Shown: piece by piece, positions 26,668-35,517 of the stretch | Numbering within the stretch: position 1 is the stretch's first letter | Layout of the letters: the number at the start of each line of letters is the position of its first letter | Assembly (NCBI GenBank): GCA_020025775.1 | Contig: JAHHRN010000003.1 | Span: forward strand, 1-64,000 | Reading direction: 5' to 3' | Source: Acutalibacter sp. | Lineage (GTDB): Bacteria; Bacillota; Clostridia; Oscillospirales; Acutalibacteraceae | Length of the DNA stretch: 64,000 nt | Notes under the pieces: model-generated | What the model saw: the letters and a program-made list of their open reading frames with translations, nothing else | Told to the model about the DNA's origin: nothing | Databases searched by the model: none | Program-made: the position numbers and the translations under genes

Positions 26668-27060
26668 TCAAGGCGTTTCAAGCTTTCCGGAAGCTTTACA
26701 CTTACAGGAAGAACAGGTTAAAATCGTGGGTATCTCACCGCGAAATAGACCGTCAGTTTCCGTAAACTGTAAAGACGTAAGTAAAGCTCCATACTCTTTC
26801 AAACCGCAAAGTGCCATATAAGCACCGCGATTCGCCGCAAAATAAAGTGCTGAACGCAAAATTCCCTCTGCAATCAAGAGATCCTGCGCTTCTATTTCTA
26901 AAATTTCACAACTGTTTTCGTTAAGCAAAAGGCAAAGTTTGCCGATAGTCTTTTCTTGTTCCGTTGCAATAAAAGCAAAGATGTTTTCTGTATTACTTCT
27001 AACGTCAGGAAATAGGGATTTTACCGACTCTTTCTTCGAAACGGGCTTAAATTGTATCAT
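26668..27060 (-). CDS. hypothetical GNAT-like protein with Cys-rich tail
   Basis: A 130-residue protein. The middle (about 25-95) has the alternating strand/helix rhythm of an acetyltransferase-like fold: IFAFIATEQEKTIGKL, then LEIEAQDLLIAEGILRSALYF and ANRGAYMALCG. I see no clear acetyl-CoA-binding loop (R/Q-x-x-G-x-G/A), so activity is uncertain. It ends with clustered cysteines (TCSSCKCK) before a short tail, which could bind metal. It is 6 bases downstream of the pseudouridine synthase gene and likely co-transcribed. No function assigned. Confidence 0.6.
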   Translation of the reverse strand: MIQFKPVSKKESVKSLFPDVRSNTENIFAFIATEQEKTIGKLCLLLNENSCEILEIEAQDLLIAEGILRSALYFAANRGAYMALCGLKEYGALLTSLQFTETDGLFRGEIPTILTCSSCKCKASGKLETP

Positions 27061-27066
27061 GCAGAA

Positions 27067-27804
27067 TTACTCCTTATCCAACTGTGCGGATACCATTAAG
27101 CCGTGTACTTCGTCTTCTGTTAAATGACGATAGTCCCCCTGTTTCAACATACCGAGTTTCAAAGAGCCGATTTTCACTCGTTTTAAGCGGGCAACCTCTA
27201 AGCCCAAAGCTTCACACATTTTACGAATTTGACGGTTTCTGCCCTCATAAATCACGACTTCTAAAACCACTCTACCCTCGGATTTATCCAGAACGTGTGC
27301 TTCGGCAGGTAAGGTTTTTCTGCCGTCAATTACAATACCGTTTTCGAAAGCTTCAATCTGTTCTTTTGTAATGTCGGGTCGAACTGTAACACGATACGTT
27401 TTCGGAATATGCTTAGACGGATGTGTCAAAGCATTTGCAAAAGCACCGTCATTGGTTAAAAGAAGCAAGCCCTCAGACTCTCTATCTAAACGTCCTACAG
27501 GATAAACACGCGTCGGAATATCCTTTACAAGATCTGCAACACATTTTCTACCCATTTCATCGTGCATAGTGGTGACAAAGCCACGTGGCTTATGCAGCAT
27601 GATATAATAATTTCTCTTCACACGTGCAACTCGTTTACCGAAAACGGTGACTTTATCCTTATTTGGATTCACCTTATCACCGATTTGGGCAATTCTGCCG
27701 TTTACCTTAACTTTACCGGCAGCAATCATCTCTTCAGACTTTCTGCGAGAAGCAATGCCGTTGTCTGCCATGTATTTTTGTAATCTTACAAGTTCTTCCT
27801 TCAT
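27067..27804 (-). CDS. rluB: ribosomal large-subunit pseudouridine synthase, RsuA/RluB family
   Basis: A 245-residue enzyme with an N-terminal S4 RNA-binding domain (LQKYMADNGIASRRKSEEMI) and a catalytic domain with the Asp motif GRLDRESEGLLLLTNDG. EGRNRQIRKMCEALG near the C-terminus completes the family pattern. It isomerises a uridine in rRNA; RluB is most likely, but RsuA/RluE-type specificity cannot be excluded by eye. It follows dacB-like and precedes the GNAT-like gene. Confidence 0.88.
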   Translation of the reverse strand: MKEELVRLQKYMADNGIASRRKSEEMIAAGKVKVNGRIAQIGDKVNPNKDKVTVFGKRVARVKRNYYIMLHKPRGFVTTMHDEMGRKCVADLVKDIPTRVYPVGRLDRESEGLLLLTNDGAFANALTHPSKHIPKTYRVTVRPDITKEQIEAFENGIVIDGRKTLPAEAHVLDKSEGRVVLEVVIYEGRNRQIRKMCEALGLEVARLKRVKIGSLKLGMLKQGDYRHLTEDEVHGLMVSAQLDKE

Positions 27805-27831
27805 GAAGTACTCCTTTTTTCTAAAGTCTAA

Positions 27832-28917
27832 TTAAAATTTACCTACCTGCTCCGCTGTAAAAAGCGGTATCTCTGCAATTTTTTCGGCAGAAGCATAAAA
27901 AACCACTTTACCTACAGCTTTATCTTTTTCTATCGGCGCATATAAAAAACGGGATTTATATACTTTCCAAGATAGCGTGCGACTATCTTTTACATAAGGT
28001 AACCGAAACGGCGTTTTGGAATAAAGCGCTATTTCATCTTGTGTTCCGCCAACAACAGGTACAGAAAGTGCCTTCTTATCTATAGGAAATTCTTCCCATT
28101 TTGCAAGAGAAAATCCATAGTCAAAGAGCTTTTTGTGGTCCTCCCAATCATTGGGCGCATTTAAGGTCACACAAATTAGACCTATCCCGTCTCGCTCTGC
28201 CGCAGAAACCAAACAGCGACCGCTTTTCTTTGTAAAGCCGGTTTTTACGCCAACCGTACCGTCATACTGCTTTAAAAGCTTATTATGGTTTTTGAGCGTT
28301 CTCTTATAGGGCGGATTCCCATACATCACCTGCATAGAAGCTTTAGAGCAAATGGCTTTAAACTGCGGGTTTGAAAGCGCATAGGAAGCCAATTTCGCCA
28401 TATCATAGGCTGTAGAATAATGCCCCTCTGCATCCAAACCGGAAACCGAAGCAAAGTGTGTATTATCTAAATGTAAATCCTTTGCCTTTTGGTTCATGGA
28501 TTCCAAAAACGGTTCTATACCGCCCGATACTGCATAAGCCGTTGCCTGTGCGGCATCGTTGCCGGATTGCAAAAGCATTCCGCAAACCAAGGTTTCTAAA
28601 GTAAGTCTGTCACCGGGCAGAAGCCCCATTGAACTGCCCTCCACCTGCACCATGTGAGGCTCCATGCAAAATTCCTGCCTTTGCTTTCCACTTTCCAGCG
28701 CCACGATAGAGGTCATGATTTTTGTTGTGCTCGCCATCGGTAATTTTTCATTCTCGTTTTTGGCATACAGTATTTCTCCTGTTTGTGAAAGCATGAGTAC
28801 AGCTGCCTTTGCAGAAATATCCTTTGGACATTCTAAAGGCTCTGCAGAAGCTTTAACGGGAAGTAAGAAGGAAAAAATACCGATAAATAGCAAAACAAAA
28901 AAGAACTGTTTATACAA
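27832..28917 (-). CDS. D-alanyl-D-alanine carboxypeptidase (DacB/DacF type)
   Basis: A secreted, membrane-associated penicillin-binding protein of about 361 residues, active on peptidoglycan stem peptides. An N-terminal hydrophobic signal runs to about residue 23 (ending ASAEP). Active-site motifs are STTK (SxxK), SGN and KTG (in VGVKTGFTKKSG). The C-terminal beta-rich domain is of the PBP5 type. Its neighbours gerW and DUF2953 suggest a sporulation-linked DacB/DacF role in cortex maturation. The start is probably the TTG at 28917, with AGGTGG 5 bases upstream; a GTG three codons earlier is the alternative. The ribosome site lies inside a strong hairpin. Confidence 0.9.
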   Translation of the reverse strand: MYKQFFFVLLFIGIFSFLLPVKASAEPLECPKDISAKAAVLMLSQTGEILYAKNENEKLPMASTTKIMTSIVALESGKQRQEFCMEPHMVQVEGSSMGLLPGDRLTLETLVCGMLLQSGNDAAQATAYAVSGGIEPFLESMNQKAKDLHLDNTHFASVSGLDAEGHYSTAYDMAKLASYALSNPQFKAICSKASMQVMYGNPPYKRTLKNHNKLLKQYDGTVGVKTGFTKKSGRCLVSAAERDGIGLICVTLNAPNDWEDHKKLFDYGFSLAKWEEFPIDKKALSVPVVGGTQDEIALYSKTPFRLPYVKDSRTLSWKVYKSRFLYAPIEKDKAVGKVVFYASAEKIAEIPLFTAEQVGKF

Positions 28918-28960
28918 ATCAACCACCTGCCATATTAGAAAATATGCAGGCGGTGATTTG
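28915..28960 (-). promoter_or_regulatory. long hairpin covering the carboxypeptidase ribosome-binding site
   Basis: Arms 28915-28936 and 28941-28960 pair over about 19 bp with two single-base bulges and one mismatch. The loop is AGAA on the plus strand. The AGGTGG site and the proposed TTG start are inside the descending arm. No T-run follows directly, so it does not look like a simple terminator for gerW. Confidence 0.6.
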
Positions 28961-28975
28961 TTTAGTAGATGAAAT

Positions 28976-29419
28976 TTATTTCAGAAGCTCTTCCATGGTT
29001 TCTGCTACAACAGCGTCATCCTTAGCCTGTGCTTCTTTCTTTTCTTTGTCTTTCTTTGCCTTGTTGACAACAGAAGTAACCTTGTCAAACATTTCGGGAA
29101 CAAGGTTAACCACTCTCTCAGCAGCATTGTCAAATGCAGTGATGTGCTTAATGGTTACTTCGCCGTCGGAAATAACTAAAAATGCAACTGGAGTGATTGT
29201 AACGCCGGCACCGCCGCCGCCACCAAAAATCTGCTGATTGGACTTGGACGGGAAATCGGAACCGCCGGAAGCAAAGCCGTAAGTAACTTTGGATACCGGG
29301 ATAATGGTTACATTTTCCTCTACCTGCATCGGATCACCGATGATTGTGCTAACGCTAACAAGGTTCTTTACCTTTTCGATTGTAGTTTCTAAGATGCCTG
29401 CTGCTGATTGTTCTTTCAT
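28976..29419 (-). CDS. gerW: spore protein GerW (YtfJ)
   Basis: A 147-residue protein of the YtfJ/GerW family. Landmarks are the N-terminal helix ESAAG/ETTIEKVK-like start, VGDPMQ-like IIGDPMQ, the Gly-rich FGGGGGAGVTITPVAFLVI and a C-terminal helix with Lys/Glu. GerW is needed for L-alanine germination in Bacillus and localises in spores. It follows the DUF2953 gene with a 4-base overlap, the same pair as ytfI-ytfJ. Confidence 0.9.
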   Translation of the reverse strand: MKEQSAAGILETTIEKVKNLVSVSTIIGDPMQVEENVTIIPVSKVTYGFASGGSDFPSKSNQQIFGGGGGAGVTITPVAFLVISDGEVTIKHITAFDNAAERVVNLVPEMFDKVTSVVNKAKKDKEKKEAQAKDDAVVAETMEELLK

Positions 29420-30120
29420 AAATTCGCACCGCCTTCATTAATTTTGGGTTCTGTTATATTTTCATCGGTTTTTTGAGGTTTTGCATTTAAAACCTTTAAA
29501 ACCACTTTAAACAGCATTCTCACTGCCAAAGCTATTGCGGCATTGACCAAGAAAATAGGACGTACAGAACAGGAAAATGCAAATTGCGCTGTGCTGTAAG
29601 AACCTATAAAATCGGGCTCTACCTCAACATCGTATTTTTTTACTTTCAAATTGGAACAGATATAGCCCATTGCCGGGAAAATACTCTGGCAGGCCTCTCC
29701 GTATTGAATTGCCGTTTGAGCCGCATCATGGTTATGGGAAATAATGACCCATAAATAAAGCTCATTTAAAATGAAATGTTTCTTTAGGCTTTTACCGAAA
29801 GAGCCAAGTGCATCCGCGGAATCTTTCACGAGCTGCATTACACCGTCAAAGCCTTGATTCTCATAAAAGGTCTTAAATGGGTTCGGCTTTTTGGGCTTCG
29901 GCATCTCATCGTTTTGCGGCTGTGGTGTCTCATCCTTCGGCTTTTCTTCTTTTTTCGGTTTTTCCTTTTTCGGTTTCATTGGAAAAATCGGAAATTTTAA
30001 AAACAGCCATTTTACATTTAAAATGAATTCATCTATGTATTCCGACTCTATGCAAACCGGTATGCTCAGGAGCAGCACAAAAAAAGCAATGATGCCTAAA
30101 ATGATATAGAGTGCAACCAA
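29416..30120 (-). CDS. DUF2953 membrane protein (YtfI-like)
   Basis: A 234-residue protein with an N-terminal transmembrane helix (about 2-22), the KWLFLKFPIFP strand that opens DUF2953, and a long Lys/Pro/Glu-rich linker (about 50-80). A C-terminal domain with the family's GxADAA-like contacts and a second hydrophobic segment near 195-215 follow. The function of DUF2953 is unknown. It pairs with gerW by overlapping stop/start, and in Bacillus ytfI sits ahead of ytfJ. The gene starts 45 bases after scpB. Confidence 0.8.
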   Translation of the reverse strand: MVALYIILGIIAFFVLLLSIPVCIESEYIDEFILNVKWLFLKFPIFPMKPKKEKPKKEEKPKDETPQPQNDEMPKPKKPNPFKTFYENQGFDGVMQLVKDSADALGSFGKSLKKHFILNELYLWVIISHNHDAAQTAIQYGEACQSIFPAMGYICSNLKVKKYDVEVEPDFIGSYSTAQFAFSCSVRPIFLVNAAIALAVRMLFKVVLKVLNAKPQKTDENITEPKINEGGANL

Positions 30121-30164
30121 CTGACCGCCTCCCTTCCAAAATGAATTTCCTTTATTTTAAAATA

Positions 30165-30743
30165 TTATGCTTCCTCTTTGGGTTCAGTGTTTTCTTCTGC
30201 CTCTGCGTTTTCTTCCTGCTGTTCTGAAGAATGATCGGGAAGCGGCGGAAGCTCATCCAAAGAAGATATAGAAAAGCAACGCAAAAATTCCGGAGTTGTG
30301 CCGTATAGAAGCGGTCTGCCCGGCAATTCCAAACGCCCTTTTTCTTCGATTAACTGTTTTTGGCAAAGCGTAGCAATAACACCGGAGCAATCTACGCCTC
30401 GCACCTGCTCAATATAAGCTTTGGTAATGGGTTGATTGTAGGCAACCACTGCCAAAACTTCAAATGCCGCAGGAGAAAGCGGCGCATTGCGCTTTAATTC
30501 CATGACATTACGAATTTGCGGTGCATACTTGGATTTTGAAGAAAGCTGATATTTGTCATCCAGCTTTAAAAGCGTAATACCGCTTTTTCTTTCTTCTAAT
30601 GAAGCAGAAAGATTCATTAAAATCTGTTCTGCAGTTCCTTCTTCAATTTCTAACGCCTCGGCAAGCTTTGCAAGCTCCAAGGGTTCGCCGACAGAAAATA
30701 AAACGGCTTCGGCTGCCGCCTGCAATTCACTTGCATTGACCAT
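30165..30743 (-). CDS. scpB: segregation and condensation protein B
   Basis: A 192-residue protein with two winged-helix domains. The second contains LSPAAFEVLAVVAYNQPITKAYIEQVRGVDC, diagnostic for ScpB, followed by a Glu-rich tail. ScpB joins ScpA and SMC in chromosome condensation and segregation. It lies 6 bases downstream of scpA. The smc gene is not in the window. Confidence 0.95.
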   Translation of the reverse strand: MVNASELQAAAEAVLFSVGEPLELAKLAEALEIEEGTAEQILMNLSASLEERKSGITLLKLDDKYQLSSKSKYAPQIRNVMELKRNAPLSPAAFEVLAVVAYNQPITKAYIEQVRGVDCSGVIATLCQKQLIEEKGRLELPGRPLLYGTTPEFLRCFSISSLDELPPLPDHSSEQQEENAEAEENTEPKEEA

Positions 30744-30749
30744 GCATTC

Positions 30750-31487
30750 TTACTCCCATTCTTCCGAACCAAAATTCTCGAAGTCATCTGCCAACAGCTC
30801 TACATTAGTTTGTTCCCCTTCGCCGTCAACATAAACTTTTTTTGATTTGGCTAATTCTAAAATCGCCAAAAATGTCGCAACCATATCTGAACGCGACTGC
30901 GCATCTTCAAATAACACACTGAATTTATTTTTTCGTTTCGATTTTAATTTTGTAAAAATAGATTTTACTTTGGATTGCACCGACACAAACTTCGTTGCCA
31001 CGATGCCCTTGAAAGCATCAATGGGCGGCGGTAATTTCCGCATTTTCTTGCCGACAGCATTTAAATACGCCCGAATCAATTCTTCGGCTTCATGCAATCT
31101 GGTATAGGTATGATCCACTTCAACCGGTGTAGGCTCACGAACAAAGGTGTCAAATCCTTCGGTATGCTTGGAAAGCTCCCCTGCTAAAATTTTGCAGTCT
31201 CTATATTCCAAAAGCTCTACCGTAAGCTCTTTTTTTAATTCATCGGCTTCATCATAAACCGGTAACAGAGAAACAGTCTTTATATAGACCAAACGTGCCG
31301 CCATTTCTAAGAAATCGCTGGCAACATACATATCCGCTTCCTGTACTTTTTTCACATAGTCTACATACTGCGATACAAGTTCCATAATCGGAATGTCATA
31401 GATATTCAATTTGTGCTTTGTAATGAGATGCAGTAAGAGGTCCATGGGACCTTCAAAGACATCTAAGCGATATGAAAGTTGTTCCAT
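30750..31487 (-). CDS. scpA: segregation and condensation protein A
   Basis: A 245-residue kleisin. N-terminal YRLDVFEGPMDLLLHLI and IYDIPI are conserved and bind the SMC neck. The C-terminal winged helix (about 200-235) contains FLAILELAKSKKV. It closes the SMC ring together with ScpB. It precedes scpB in the usual order. Confidence 0.95.
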   Translation of the reverse strand: MEQLSYRLDVFEGPMDLLLHLITKHKLNIYDIPIMELVSQYVDYVKKVQEADMYVASDFLEMAARLVYIKTVSLLPVYDEADELKKELTVELLEYRDCKILAGELSKHTEGFDTFVREPTPVEVDHTYTRLHEAEELIRAYLNAVGKKMRKLPPPIDAFKGIVATKFVSVQSKVKSIFTKLKSKRKNKFSVLFEDAQSRSDMVATFLAILELAKSKKVYVDGEGEQTNVELLADDFENFGSEEWE

Positions 31488-31501
31488 TCTATAATCCTAA
31501 C

Positions 31502-32176
31502 TCAGCCAAGTAATCTAAACGGGAATCCAATAACGAGATTTAAGAAAGTGTAAACTGCATGACGCAGAAAATTCAGCGGTACATCTAAGATGCCGGTAAT
31601 CATAAAAAAGAATATCGCTAAAATAATATAGCGTTCATACTGCATCATTTTAAAATAATACTTGTCCGGCACAAAGATTTGCAAAAGTCTTGAGCCGTCT
31701 AAGGGCGGAATCGGTATTAAATTAAATACGGCAAGCCCGATATTAATCAGAGCTGCAAATTCAAAAAACGCATAAAATGCGATTGCAAACAGACCATGCA
31801 TAGAGCAGGCAAGCATAATATTTTGGAACAAAATGCAAACAGCTGCAACCAAAATATTGGAAATAGGGCCTGCAATGGCGGTAAGTGCCATACCGGTTTT
31901 CGGATTTTTAAAGTTCCGCGGATTTACAGGAACCGGTTTTGCATAGCCGACACCGACCAATACAATCATCAAAGCACCGAATTTATCAATATGTGCCATG
32001 GGATTTAAAGTCAGTCTGCCGGAAAGACGCGGTGTAGGATCGCCAAGTTTCGTTGCAACCCATGCGTGCGCCCACTCATGAATAGGCAGGGTGCAAAACA
32101 CAACAAACAAGGAAGCGAAAGCACCAGCCAAAATTTGCGGAAAAGAAAATCCGCCTCTTAAAATATCAAAAAGCAT
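31502..32176 (-). CDS. site-2 protease family membrane protein (M50)
   Basis: A 224-residue membrane metallopeptidase with about five hydrophobic segments. The zinc motif HEWAH (in LPIHEWAHAW) is near residue 34 and the second motif, NLIPIPPLDGSR, near 160. It resembles the minimal rhomboid-independent site-2 protease class (RseP/SpoIVFB relatives) without PDZ. The substrate is unknown; a sporulation or stress sigma-factor role is possible. It sits 15 bases upstream of scpA. Confidence 0.85.
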   Translation of the reverse strand: MLFDILRGGFSFPQILAGAFASLFVVFCTLPIHEWAHAWVATKLGDPTPRLSGRLTLNPMAHIDKFGALMIVLVGVGYAKPVPVNPRNFKNPKTGMALTAIAGPISNILVAAVCILFQNIMLACSMHGLFAIAFYAFFEFAALINIGLAVFNLIPIPPLDGSRLLQIFVPDKYYFKMMQYERYIILAIFFFMITGILDVPLNFLRHAVYTFLNLVIGFPFRLLG

Positions 32177-32236
32177 TCTTTACTCCTAAAAACATTTAGA
32201 ACCCTTGTTTTTCTGTTTCAGGAATTCTAAAGGTTA

Positions 32237-33076
32237 TTATACATTGATTTCTACAATTCTGTCAACTGCATTAAAGTCATAGAGGACATTTTGTTTAGCA
32301 GTGTCCCCTGCAAAAAGCGAGGAAATCTCTTTTGCTTGGTGATTTCCGCATTCAAAAAGCAAATATCCGTCTTTTTTTACACGATGGAGCCAAAGCGAAC
32401 GAATCGCTCTGTAAAAGCATAATCCGTCCTCGCCGCCGTCCAGGGCTGTATGCGGTTCTCTTTGCACTTCCTGCTGAAGAACCGGTACCTCCGAAGAAGG
32501 AATATACGGCGGATTGGAAAGTAGCATATCCGCTTGTGGAAGCGTTTCATCGGGGCTTTTCAAAACATCCGCCTGAATCAGCTTTACATTTTGAACCCCT
32601 AAGGCATTTGTATTTTTTTCTAAATAAGAAAACGCCGCATCGTATTTTTCGAATAAATACACAGTACAATTCGGTCGCTCTAAGGCAACAGTTAATCCAA
32701 TTGCACCGCTTCCGGCGCATAAATCATAAACAATTTGCGGAGAGTCCTTCGGTAACAGCTCCAAAGCACGTTCTACCAACTCTTCTGTTTCGGGTCTTGG
32801 AATTAAAACACCGTCACCGACCGAAAAATCTCTACCGAAGAAAGACCACGCACCCAAAATGTATTGAAGCGGTTCGCCTTTGACGCGTCTTTCTACAAAG
32901 GATAGAAATTGAGACGCTTTAAGCTCTTCTGCCCTGTCTCCTGCGTGAACAATACGCCAGCTTTTATCTTTCCCAAAGGCTTCCGAAAAAAGCAAATCAG
33001 CGTCTACCGCGGCATCTTCTATCTGATGCGCCTGTAAGGTTAAAAGGCCCGTTTTATACAGTTCAAATACGGTCAT
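32237..33076 (-). CDS. prmC: peptide chain release factor N5-glutamine methyltransferase
   Basis: A 279-residue SAM enzyme (HemK/PrmC) that methylates the GGQ glutamine of release factors 1 and 2. Motifs are an N-terminal helical substrate-binding domain, SAM motif DLCAGSGAIGL and the catalytic SNPPYIP. Its start overlaps the DUF1385 stop by 4 bases. The prfA gene, which often precedes prmC, is not here. Confidence 0.94.
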   Translation of the reverse strand: MTVFELYKTGLLTLQAHQIEDAAVDADLLFSEAFGKDKSWRIVHAGDRAEELKASQFLSFVERRVKGEPLQYILGAWSFFGRDFSVGDGVLIPRPETEELVERALELLPKDSPQIVYDLCAGSGAIGLTVALERPNCTVYLFEKYDAAFSYLEKNTNALGVQNVKLIQADVLKSPDETLPQADMLLSNPPYIPSSEVPVLQQEVQREPHTALDGGEDGLCFYRAIRSLWLHRVKKDGYLLFECGNHQAKEISSLFAGDTAKQNVLYDFNAVDRIVEINV

Positions 33077-34038
33077 TTAATTTCGTCATCCTCCGGATTA
33101 TCAGTTAAAACCGCTTTAAGCGAAGCGATGCCAACCTCGATAATATCATCTGTAGGCTCTTGTGTAGTGATTCTTTGCATCCAAAGTCCAGGAGCCGAAA
33201 GAATTTTCACAAGTAAGTTATCATGCTTTCCAGCATAACGAATAAATTCATAGCCGATACCCATAACCAAAGGTAAAATTAAAAGCTTAATTAAAATCCA
33301 CAGAAAACGGTTCATTGTGGAAATTGCAGGGAAAATCAAAACAAGCGCAGAGGAAAGCAAGATACTCAAAAGAATCATAACAAACATAAAGCTTGTGCCG
33401 CATCTGGGATGAAAGCGCCCCTGTTTTCTGACGTTTTCCACGGTAAGTTCTAAGCCGTTTTCATAGCAAAAAATAGATTTATGTTCCGCACCGTGATACA
33501 TAAATACTCTGTGGATTTCTTTCATTTTGGAAACAATCAGCATATAGGTTACAAAAATGACAATACGAATCAAGCCTTCAAACAAAGGGTGATATTTTAA
33601 AAGCTGATTGCGGGTAACCAAATCCACTAAAAAGGTCGGTAGCCACATAAAGAGTACAAAGGCTAAAGCAAAACCGAGCACGGCAGAAACAGCGCCCAAA
33701 ATATTCATCATTTTTTCGCCGAAGTGGTCATTCACCCAGCGATCAAACTTGGACATATTCGCTTCGTCTTCTTCTAAGCCTTGTGTGGATTTTTCTGCAG
33801 ATTCCATTAAGTACTGATACCCTGTAACCATCGACTCTGCAAAAGCTACAATTCCTCGAATCAGCGGTAAAGCAAGAAATTTATTTTTGTCTTTCCACGG
33901 TTTTGTTTCTTTATATTCCGTTTCGATTTCACCACTGGGCAGACGAACAGAAAGTGCCGTTCCCTTAGGGCCTTTCATCATAACGCCTTCAATCAACGCT
34001 TGTCCACCGACAGATGTTTTGTGTACTTTTTTATCCAA
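33073..34038 (-). CDS. DUF1385 membrane protein (YqhQ-like)
   Basis: A 321-residue protein beginning VGGQALIEGVMMKGP, the family signature, with several transmembrane helices (about 116-137, 154-172, 216-245). A H-x3-E-type stretch GAEHKSIFCYENG follows. Function is not established. Pairing ahead of prmC is common in Clostridia. The start is TTG with AAGGAG about 11 bases upstream. Translation is coupled to prmC through an overlap of 4 bases. Confidence 0.85.
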   Translation of the reverse strand: MDKKVHKTSVGGQALIEGVMMKGPKGTALSVRLPSGEIETEYKETKPWKDKNKFLALPLIRGIVAFAESMVTGYQYLMESAEKSTQGLEEDEANMSKFDRWVNDHFGEKMMNILGAVSAVLGFALAFVLFMWLPTFLVDLVTRNQLLKYHPLFEGLIRIVIFVTYMLIVSKMKEIHRVFMYHGAEHKSIFCYENGLELTVENVRKQGRFHPRCGTSFMFVMILLSILLSSALVLIFPAISTMNRFLWILIKLLILPLVMGIGYEFIRYAGKHDNLLVKILSAPGLWMQRITTQEPTDDIIEVGIASLKAVLTDNPEDDEIK

Positions 34039-34066
34039 AATTACTTTTCTCCTTTCAAAGAAGCGT

Positions 34067-35497
34067 TTATTCTATGATTTCCTGTACAGGTAAGGTAACC
34101 GTTACGGTTGTGCCGATGCCTTCTTCACTGTCGATAGAAAGATGACCCTCGTGCAAGGCTGTAATTTCTTGAACAACAGCCAAACCGATTCCGGAACCTC
34201 GTACAGAGGTATTGGCTTTATAAAATTTTTCTGTAACGTGAGGCAAATCCGCTTTCGGGATACCGCAGCCAGTATCGCGCACTTCGATATAAATCGTATC
34301 GAATTGTGAAACATATGCGGTTAAAGTAACTTTGCCACCACTTGTGGTATATTTAAAAGCATTATCTAATATATTAACAAATACCTGTTTGATTCGGTTC
34401 TGATCACCGCGCATGCGCACTTGCTTTTCTGGTAACTTACAAATCAGTTGAATATTCTCACGCTTGGAACGTTCCGCAAAGGTTGTGACAATTTCGCGTA
34501 AAGCCGCTAACACGTCAAACGAGGCGAGACGGAGTGTCATTTTGCCGGTTTCCATTCTGGAGAAGTCTAAGAGTTCCTCAACCAATTCGGAAAGACGTTC
34601 CGATTCTTTAATAATAACTTCCAAACCTTTTTGGGTAAGTTCTGCATCTTCAGTCGGCGCATCCATAATTGTTTCACCCCAGCCTTTAATCGCTGTTAGC
34701 GGTGTTCTAAGCTCGTGAGAAACGGTAGAGATAAACTCATTCTTTAAACGGTCGCTCTCTTTGATTTCCGCCGCCATATTATTGATGGTTTGCGTTAACT
34801 GGTCAATTTCGTCCCCGTAGGTCCCCTCTTCAATTCTCGTATTCAAATCGCCTTCGGAGATTCTAAGTGCCGCCTCGTTAATTTTTTTAACGGGCTGCAC
34901 AATCGAACGAATGAAGAACATTCCGGACACAGTAACAAACGTTAAAATAACTGAACAAAGTAACAAAAGAAGGAAGAAGACGGTAACCAGCTGACGGTCA
35001 ATACCTTCTAAAGAAATCAGATAGCGAACCGCGCCGCGCGCTTGCCCTTGCACAGGGTTCAGCATATAAGTTAAAGACATCACGTGTTCGCCGGAGCTGG
35101 TTCTGCCCACCCAATTCGCTTTACCGTCTTTCTCGGTTTTAGCCGCATAATAATCCGGGTATTTTTCATGCTCTACAGAGAAACCGCTAGAAGAAATAAC
35201 AACATGTCCGTAGCGATCAATGACCCAAACTTCCATAATGGATTTGTCATGAAAGCTCTCAACGAAATCCTTAGCACGCAGGTTAAAAGCTTCATCACTA
35301 CCGTCAGAGGAAAGTTCGAAAAAGGAATCAACCATAGTTGTGGCGCGCGAATCCAAGGTAACGCGCACCGTTTCATAATACTGGTGTTTAAAAAGGAGCA
35401 AGGCAACAATCATCAAAGCAATCAACACAAATACAATCACGAACAAGGTATTTAATACCCAACGTTTGGTAATCGTACTGTTCTTTCGTTGTGCCAA
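34067..35497 (-). CDS. membrane sensor histidine kinase with HAMP domain
   Basis: A 476-residue kinase. TM1 is at about 13-33 and an extracytoplasmic sensor domain of about 130 residues follows, then TM2 (about 168-192) and HAMP (195-245). The dimerisation helix has STVSHELRTPLTAI (phospho-His). The ATPase domain has the N box (FVNILDNAFKY), the G1 box (DTGCGIP) and G2 (GSGIGLAVV). It resembles WalK/PhoR/ResE type kinases without PAS. It probably acts with the response regulator ending 21 bases upstream. The signal is unknown. The likely start is a TTG close to an AGGC/GGGGG site. Confidence 0.92.
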   Translation of the reverse strand: MAQRKNSTITKRWVLNTLFVIVFVLIALMIVALLLFKHQYYETVRVTLDSRATTMVDSFFELSSDGSDEAFNLRAKDFVESFHDKSIMEVWVIDRYGHVVISSSGFSVEHEKYPDYYAAKTEKDGKANWVGRTSSGEHVMSLTYMLNPVQGQARGAVRYLISLEGIDRQLVTVFFLLLLLCSVILTFVTVSGMFFIRSIVQPVKKINEAALRISEGDLNTRIEEGTYGDEIDQLTQTINNMAAEIKESDRLKNEFISTVSHELRTPLTAIKGWGETIMDAPTEDAELTQKGLEVIIKESERLSELVEELLDFSRMETGKMTLRLASFDVLAALREIVTTFAERSKRENIQLICKLPEKQVRMRGDQNRIKQVFVNILDNAFKYTTSGGKVTLTAYVSQFDTIYIEVRDTGCGIPKADLPHVTEKFYKANTSVRGSGIGLAVVQEITALHEGHLSIDSEEGIGTTVTVTLPVQEIIE

Positions 35498-35517
35498 GCC
35501 TCATGCCCCCTTCTTTA

